Source of the DNA: Saccharomycopsis fibuligera x Saccharomycopsis cf. fibuligera
Taxonomy: Eukaryota; Ascomycota; Saccharomycetes; Ascoideales; Saccharomycopsidaceae
Length of the DNA stretch: 64,000 nucleotides
Direction: 5' to 3'
Assembly: GCA_001936135.1 (NCBI GenBank)
Contig: CP012812.1
Coordinates: 372,001-436,000, forward strand
Positions 58,240 to 64,000 of the stretch are shown in pieces (position 1 is the first letter of the stretch; the number at the start of each line of letters is the position of its first letter). The notes under the pieces were generated by a model that had not been told where the DNA came from, did no database searches, and saw nothing but the letters and a program-made list of their open reading frames with translations. Made by a program: the position numbers and the translations under genes.

Positions 58240-58273
<34 letters not shown>
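58240..58273 (+). repeat. Homopolymer of 34 T
   Basis: Uninterrupted T run within the gene-free right arm. On the minus strand it translates as poly-Lys and produces spurious open frames. Confidence 0.85.
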
Positions 58274-58278
<5 letters not shown>

Positions 58279-58924
58279 CACCATCAAGCTGATTCTCGCC
58301 TTTGATTGAATGCCTGCAAAGTAGAATAACGTTTCCTTGGAGAAACTTGCCGAGATGTTTAGTGCTGGTCGAGAAGCGTCTTATGTTGATAGGCATATAT
58401 AAGACACTATCAACGAATAGAATATATATTTGAAACATTGAAGCAAAGTGCCATTGGTAAAAGATTTCTGGTTGCTCACTACAGACTCTTAGTGTTGTTG
58501 GAAATTGTCTGAGCCTGCTTGCTGTGTTTTGTCTCGCCATGTCTTATTTGATGTTGTCGATGCCTTGATTGATGTCATATCTGCCTTAGCCCTGCAATTA
58601 GCAACCCAGAGCTGTGTAATAGTTTTTGTTTTAGCATTTAGCAGACTTCCCTGCTTAGTTTGTCTCGCTGCCGAGGATTAAGGTTTATCTTCTAGATGCA
58701 AACAAAAGTGGTAGTTTTTCCATGACTTTGGCAGGTCTGCTGGAAGATTCCCAAAACTTATTTGACATGGATGCAAATCTGATGATTGGCGACCTGGACA
58801 ATGCCGCTACTAACTGCTGGCTTCGAACTTCTCAGATGAAATAATGGAATGAGAATGATCATCGATATATATGATTTTCTCTTTCGCAAAATACAGTGCT
58901 AATAATAGTAACACATTTATCTAC

Positions 58925-58957
<33 letters not shown>
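58925..58957 (+). repeat. Non-genic GCA/CAG trinucleotide repeat (11 units)
   Basis: Eleven exact GCA units. A 39-codon ATG frame (58871-58990) would read it as poly-Ala, with flanks that look unremarkable. Elsewhere in the window CAG-type repeats occur inside genes as Gln tracts, so a long pure copy outside genes is uncommon. Confidence 0.8.
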
Positions 58958-58960
<3 letters not shown>

Positions 58961-60631
58961 AGGGATGCAAATTTAGAATTTCAAGCGTAATTTTTAGAGA
59001 GTTTCTAGAGCACAAATATATCAGCCATAGGACTAAATCTCAAAGCAAAAAAGGATTCAATGGGTGGAAAGTCCACGGAGTAGTAGCTGAGCGAGTAAGG
59101 CACCTCCATGGACCCATAGAGTTTGCCAATGTTTCAATGATGTTTGATCGGTTGAAATGCTGGCGTGGAAACATGCATTTTTTGTTTGGCTTAATAGTGC
59201 GTAATTCATGTCGTAAATTGAGTGTTTCTGTCTTATAGAGATGCAATACGAATTAAGTTTTTTTTTCTTTTTTTTTTTTAAATCAAAAAGCAAAAGGCAA
59301 TATTCTTTGAATTTAACTTTTGTTCTATAGGTTCGAAAGATAACATTTCCCATGCAGACTGGCCTGTGTAGGGAGACTAAAACTTGAAGCTGTTCGGTGA
59401 CAGTTTCTGCGGTGTATTAGCTCGATAGTCTAATGTTTTTACAATCCAGAACGGGAAAATCATAATATATACTGGCAAAGTCGGGAGCAAAGTCGGTAGC
59501 TCGCTAGGCTGAGCTAGGTTAGGCTAATTGCTGTTATGGGATAGCCTGTCGAGATCTGTCAGCGGAAAATGGAATAGAAAAAAATAAAAATACAAATAAA
59601 AAAATTATTGAAAAAATTCAATATTTGCAAAGGATATTTGCTACCTGCCTTTGATAATTACTTGCATGTCTCGTTGTTCGTGTTGTGGCTTTGTGCTCAA
59701 GTTTACTCACTCTGAAATTGGAATATTAAACCGCCCCAAAAAATGCTTGTAAGCTATATTAAGGGGGGCTGTTATGATAACACATAAATTACATAGCATA
59801 ATGAAGGTGAAGGCCACTCATGTGGCACACCATGGTATAATTCCTGACATGCCAGTGAAGATCACCAGCCAAATGTCATAATACTTTTAGGGTCCTTGCA
59901 CATATATTGGTGCTCCAAATTCCTACGTCCTTTAAGAATTTCCATAGTTTATTTCTCTCATCCTGATCACGTATTTTTCTCCTTTTGGGGGTGTCTAATG
60001 TTTCTAATGCTTTAATTCAAGGATCGGCACACAGCACAGACTTTACCACATTGCGATCTGAGACTCTGCAAGTGTTTTACTTTTTTTTTTTTTTTTTTTT
60101 TTTTCCACATTACTTGCTTTTCAGTTTTATTTACCTGGGGCTGGATTATACTATTGTGCGCATACATTAGTCGGTTGAATAGCTCCGCCAACACTGTAGA
60201 GCTGTTATCAGCAATAAGAGCAAAAGCGATATTGTTGGTAATAGCAAGAAATCAATCCTGTTCGTTCCTTCCCATACATACAGCTGTGGACCGCTGCCCG
60301 CAAAATTTTCAGCTCCGGTTATCGGACGTCCTTCTTGCGATGCCCATATGCTATCAATCGCTTTTAAATGGCTTGCCACCGCCGTATATGGCCATATGGC
60401 ACCGTGGTGACACCGCGGTGGCTATTGCTGCACTGCCGCTAATATTTTTTTTTTTTTTTTTTTTTTTTTTGATGAAAGCCTGGATAGATCTCCGTTGCAT
60501 GTAGTGGGTGAAGTCATAAAACCCTTTTGTGGTAAATAAGCCAATTTTTGAAAAGAAGGTAACGGTAAAAAAATCTGGAAAATTTTGCTGCCCTAGTTAC
60601 CGGACTAACAGACAATATAAAGCCGACAGAA

Positions 60632-60634
<3 letters not shown>

Positions 60635-60665
<31 letters not shown>
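60635..60665 (+). repeat. Homopolymer of 31 A
   Basis: Uninterrupted A run in the gene-free right arm. Confidence 0.85.
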
Positions 60666-60669
<4 letters not shown>

Positions 60670-60904
60670 AACATCACAAAGATAAATTCAAAATAAAGGA
60701 AAAATGAAAGACGATGCAGCGGGCAGATTTAACGAAATTGGCTAATCATGCCCGTCTGATTATTGCCGTAGCGAATGGCAAAGCACTCTTCATATCCACT
60801 AGTAGAAGCAGCACAGCCAGTATAGGCGGCAGTAGCTGTAACTGCCCCAGTTCCAGTCCCAAACACCGTCATCTCACATAAGCTTCTGACCGTTGGCCAA
60901 ATGC

Positions 60905-60936
60905 TATATATATATATATATATCATGCATGCATGC
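60905..60936. repeat. TA repeat joined to CATG repeat
   Basis: About nine TA units followed directly by three CATG units. Both halves are self-complementary and could extrude cruciforms. Confidence 0.8.
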
Positions 60937-62062
60937 TTCTCTGTATTCAACAACTTTTGCGAAGTCGCTGATCTGTATACATCCAAAGTTACGGTTATCT
61001 TTTACGCTCTTATTGAGAGAGTTGTGTGCCGATTGCCCGCGTTGCCGCGGTCTAAATCCAATCAATCCACAAATAAGCATCGTCTGCAACCAAAGTTTGA
61101 ATCCTACATAGGCCATATACAGAATAGAATACTTTGGGAGGTTTTCTTGGGTGCATTGGTACCCAGACGGCCGTAACGACGCACGTACGTGCAACGCGTC
61201 GGTGTGCGCTGTACACAGATTTCTGGCCAAAAAAAAAAAGAGAGAGCAGTTGAGTGTAAAATTTTATCATGTTTTTACACTTGCAAATTTTTGCCCTAAA
61301 ATAGACACAAAGGGTGAACTGTTGGGAAACTGTTGAGACAATGACAATGAAAGAAAAACGGTCTGTAAAAGCTTGTTTTTAACTTAAAAAAGCCTATATT
61401 TTTGCATTAAATGTGGATTGAGAATATTCTAAACATACAAAATATTGTGTTTGTTTGCCCCCACCCCAGATTGCTATGCAGTGAGGCTACTGACTCTGCG
61501 TAGCGAGTGTTATCAGATTCATCAGATTTTTTTTGTTCATCTTGCCCATGCTGGTTCTTTCGGAAAAAAATTTTTTTTTTCTTTAGCTCTTAGATGGGAA
61601 TTTGGTGGTGACCGGGCATATCGGAAGGAGTGCCACAAAGTTACCAGCTCGGAACACAGTAGTGCACAACTATAAAGACTTTGGCATTAATCCTTGAACT
61701 GCAATTGATTGTTGATTAAGCGGGCGTGTTCATTTTTTTAAATTTGAAATAAAAAACATGGTAAACAAAAAAAAAAAAAAAAAAAAAAAAACTAAATCAA
61801 ATTAACAAAAGTCTGGGTTGTTGTTGCGCATAAATTATTATTTTAATAATTACCGGCTGGCGTAGATCAAATTTTCAAATTCGTTACCAGTCGGGAAGAG
61901 AGAGAAGTATTTCTTACTAACTAATAAAAGCCATCTTGTTGGCTAAGGGCCACAATTTCAGCGCTAATTGGCACATCATTTTACATGATTGTCTTTATCA
62001 TTGGTCCAAATGTAGTGTATTAGTCGTACTTCTTTCAGGATGTCTTGACCAAGGCTTAATCT

Positions 62063-62064
<2 letters not shown>

Positions 62065-62101
<37 letters not shown>
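62065..62101 (+). repeat. Homopolymer of 37 A
   Basis: The second-longest A/T homopolymer in the window. Confidence 0.85.
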
Positions 62102-62102
<1 letters not shown>

Positions 62103-62671
62103 CCACTGAAATTATATAAATTTGTACCTACGTTTAACAATTGCCCTCTTGTAATGGATAAAATTTCTAAAATAAAGAACATAGGAACTTCATTGTTATT
62201 CAACTGGCTCTAACAATCGAAGATGTACAAATTTTTGCATCAATAGTGCATTTTTTGTGTCTGCCTGCCGCAGTTGAATCCAAATGGACACTTTTGCAAA
62301 AATAAAAAAAAAAAAGCAATGCGGCTAAATGTCACATAAAAAATAAAAAATAAAAAAATAATTACAACCAGACCGCTATTTTATTTTTTTTTTCTACTCT
62401 TTTTTTTTTTTCATTTACTTGTATATTTACTTTTATTTATTTAGCCAACATTTTGGGCGCATTGTTCGCATGAAATTTTAGCATAACGCAGTAACGCATT
62501 ATATAGCATATTTTTCTTGGGTGCGTCGGTCGCTGATTGCTGTATAATGCCATATATGGTACTGCAGAAATGGGTTACATTTTTTTTTTTTTTTTTTTTT
62601 TTTTTCAATGAAAGAATTCCTTAGTGCACTCTAGGGTGAAAAACAAGTCAAAGGGACCTGCTTTTCTTCCT

Positions 62672-62729
62672 ACTTGCCTATCTGGATGCCTGGCTGCCTG
62701 GCTGCCTGCTTGCCTTTGCCTACCTACCA
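62672..62729 (+). repeat. Degenerate TGCC-rich tandem repeat
   Basis: Units such as tgcctggc and ttgcctac recur over about 58 bp, alternating CTGCC and TTGCC. It is pyrimidine-rich on the plus strand. No gene overlaps it. Confidence 0.6.
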
Positions 62730-63520
62730 TTATCCATTTTATGTTGCCGATCTTGCAAGCATAGCAGCATGGTGCTAAACAGTGCATACTTATAAGTACT
62801 CCAAATTACAAGGAGCAGAGGCAATGCCATTTTTATGTATGGCGTGTATAACGAAAGAAATAAAAGAAAAATTTGATTTTATCTTGCCAAACTGGAATAG
62901 TACATATAACGGTCAGCATTTTCTTTCTGCTTGCTTATGTTTTGCCTAATGCAAACGAGTATGTAGATATGCGTTTTCTGTTCCGTGCATTCATTATCTT
63001 TCGTCAAACGTAACTAGCTAAGAGCCATGGCCATTGTCTAGAATGATGGAAAAATTTTCTTGTTTACGCCTTTTTCAGCTTCAGCTTCTGGCCATTTGAC
63101 CAATGCCGCTAAAATTCCTGTCGAAAGAACTCGACAGCATTCATACTGTTGTCAAGTTTACCTTGGCCTGTAGCCACTGTCTAGCTGGTTGCGATGCGTG
63201 GAATATACAACGTGTGTCTCAACAAGGAAATGCACACGCCAATACAGTAAGTTTCATTACATTGCGCACATAATATAGTATTTATCACCGCTTCACAAAA
63301 TGTAAGCCCCAAGGCTTCTTGAATCCGTCGCGTCCAAGTGCGTTGACGGAAACCCTTGACTTCAATACAGATAGTACAAACAGGCACTGTTTAGACCATT
63401 GTAATAGAACATAAGATATCAATCATTTGCGTTCAACAGATTTTCTGGTTCCAACTGCGTACACACTGTATGGAGTGGCTTGTTCATGTTGGAAAACGTA
63501 CATGAGGATAAACGCAAGCC

Positions 63521-63552
<32 letters not shown>

Positions 63553-64000
63553 AAAAGCAAAAAGTGCCTTCTACTCAGCACTCTTGATTATCATGAATAA
63601 TGTGTGATACTTGTTGTCCGGGAAAAGCGAGACAACCTAAACCTGCTGGTAGTGATAAATATGAAGTGTGTTGTGAAACTAATAGAGTGTGACAAGCGGA
63701 TCCGGCCCGCAGTCACCTCCCATTGAAAACTATGAGAGCGTGGAGCACGAATGGAGTTCAAATAAACCTCTTTTGCCTTCCACAAGGCTTGAAGCACATC
63801 TGATAAACGTATTCTTGAAACGGCTATGCACTCACTCAATGACTCCGGAAGAAGAAGAGACACCTAATATGCCAACAAGAGCGAGTGCCTTTGCTTCAAG
63901 GAGCAGAGACTGCTAAGAGAGGGGAGGGGAAAGGAGAAGTGAAAATGCAGGAGTTTTTCTTTATTAATCTTACGAATCTACAAACCAAAGAATTGGCAAT

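Larger units (their letters stand above)
54609..64000. other. 9.4-kb interval without a supportable gene, to the right edge
   Basis: The first 700 bp are T/C-rich 3'-UTR-like sequence. Beyond that I find only microsatellites and homopolymers: A17 (56184), GT11 (56827), T34 (58240), GCA11 (58925), T24 (60081), T26 (60445), A31 (60635), TA/CATG (60905), A25 (61767), A37 (62065), T26 (62580) and A28 (63521). Translated frames are short. One minus-strand stretch at 58048-58240 has protein-like composition, but no start or partner exon. TACTAAC sites at 58808 and 61914 lack convincing donors. This could be a long promoter of a gene beyond the window, a non-coding RNA locus, or a centromere-like gap. 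Confidence 0.5.

Noticed and set aside
58801-58860. TACTAAC at 58808 with a CAG acceptor at about 58834, next to an ATG.
   Set aside because: All three frames after the acceptor close within a few codons, and no donor was found upstream.
61900-61980. TACTAAC at about 61914 followed by AG sites.
   Set aside because: No GTATGT or GTAAGT donor nearby and no open exon after the acceptors.
63689-63916. A 75-codon plus-strand frame near the right edge.
   Set aside because: No ATG start, no recognisable domain, and an overlapping frame of similar length on the other strand suggests chance.

Overview
The window looks like yeast nuclear DNA from the Debaryomycetaceae (CTG-clade) side of Saccharomycotina, in the neighbourhood of Lodderomyces or the Candida parapsilosis group. 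The genes are compact, and the introns have yeast consensus sites (GTATGT or GTAAGT donors, TACTAAC branch points). There is a mitochondrial complex I subunit and an AMSH-type deubiquitinase, both missing from Saccharomyces cerevisiae, plus an intact-looking UDP-glucose:glycoprotein glucosyltransferase. I read no in-frame CTG codon in the 912 codons of PMA1, which fits the clade but is weak evidence. The species assignment is inference.

Layout. 0-5 kb: the N-terminal part of a flavin amine oxidase running off the left edge, then a head-to-head pair of related C2H2 zinc-finger genes, one with two Nrg1-type fingers and one with a single finger. 5-10 kb: the KRE5/UGGT-type glucosyltransferase with signal peptide and HDEL tail. 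11.7 kb: tRNA-Ala(AGC). 12-15 kb: an unrecognised 970-residue Ser/Thr/Asn-rich protein. 16-20 kb: tandem AKR8-like aldo/keto reductase paralogues, the second swollen by acidic low-complexity insertions. 20-27.5 kb: RPN12 and CWC27 (divergent), an F-box protein and the NDUFA9-type complex I subunit. 30 kb: YSY6 (RAMP4/SERP1), hidden by two introns. 33-41 kb: PMA1 and MCM6. 41-46 kb: COX23 (one intron), an AMSH-like metalloprotease (one intron) and a MIX23-like gene. 52.6-54.6 kb: a MedA/Acr1-type developmental regulator.

Three genes are only complete when spliced: YSY6 (three exons, the first contributing just the start codon), COX23 (last 14 codons in exon 2) and the AMSH-like gene (40-codon first exon). 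I assembled all three by reading frames across canonical donor, branch and acceptor sites.

About 6.4 kb before and more than 9 kb after the MedA-like gene have no gene I can support. These regions carry many 20-38 bp A/T runs and several microsatellites. Long gene-free regions beside morphogenesis regulators are familiar in Candida species, but what they do here is unknown. I saw no transposon, LTR element, virus-derived element, CRISPR array or telomeric repeat. No wholly new system is evident. The best leads are the insertion-bearing aldo/keto reductase, the finger-losing paralogue pair, the ATG-only first exon of YSY6, a 34-bp near-perfect hairpin sequence and a triple 9-bp repeat upstream of YSY6.
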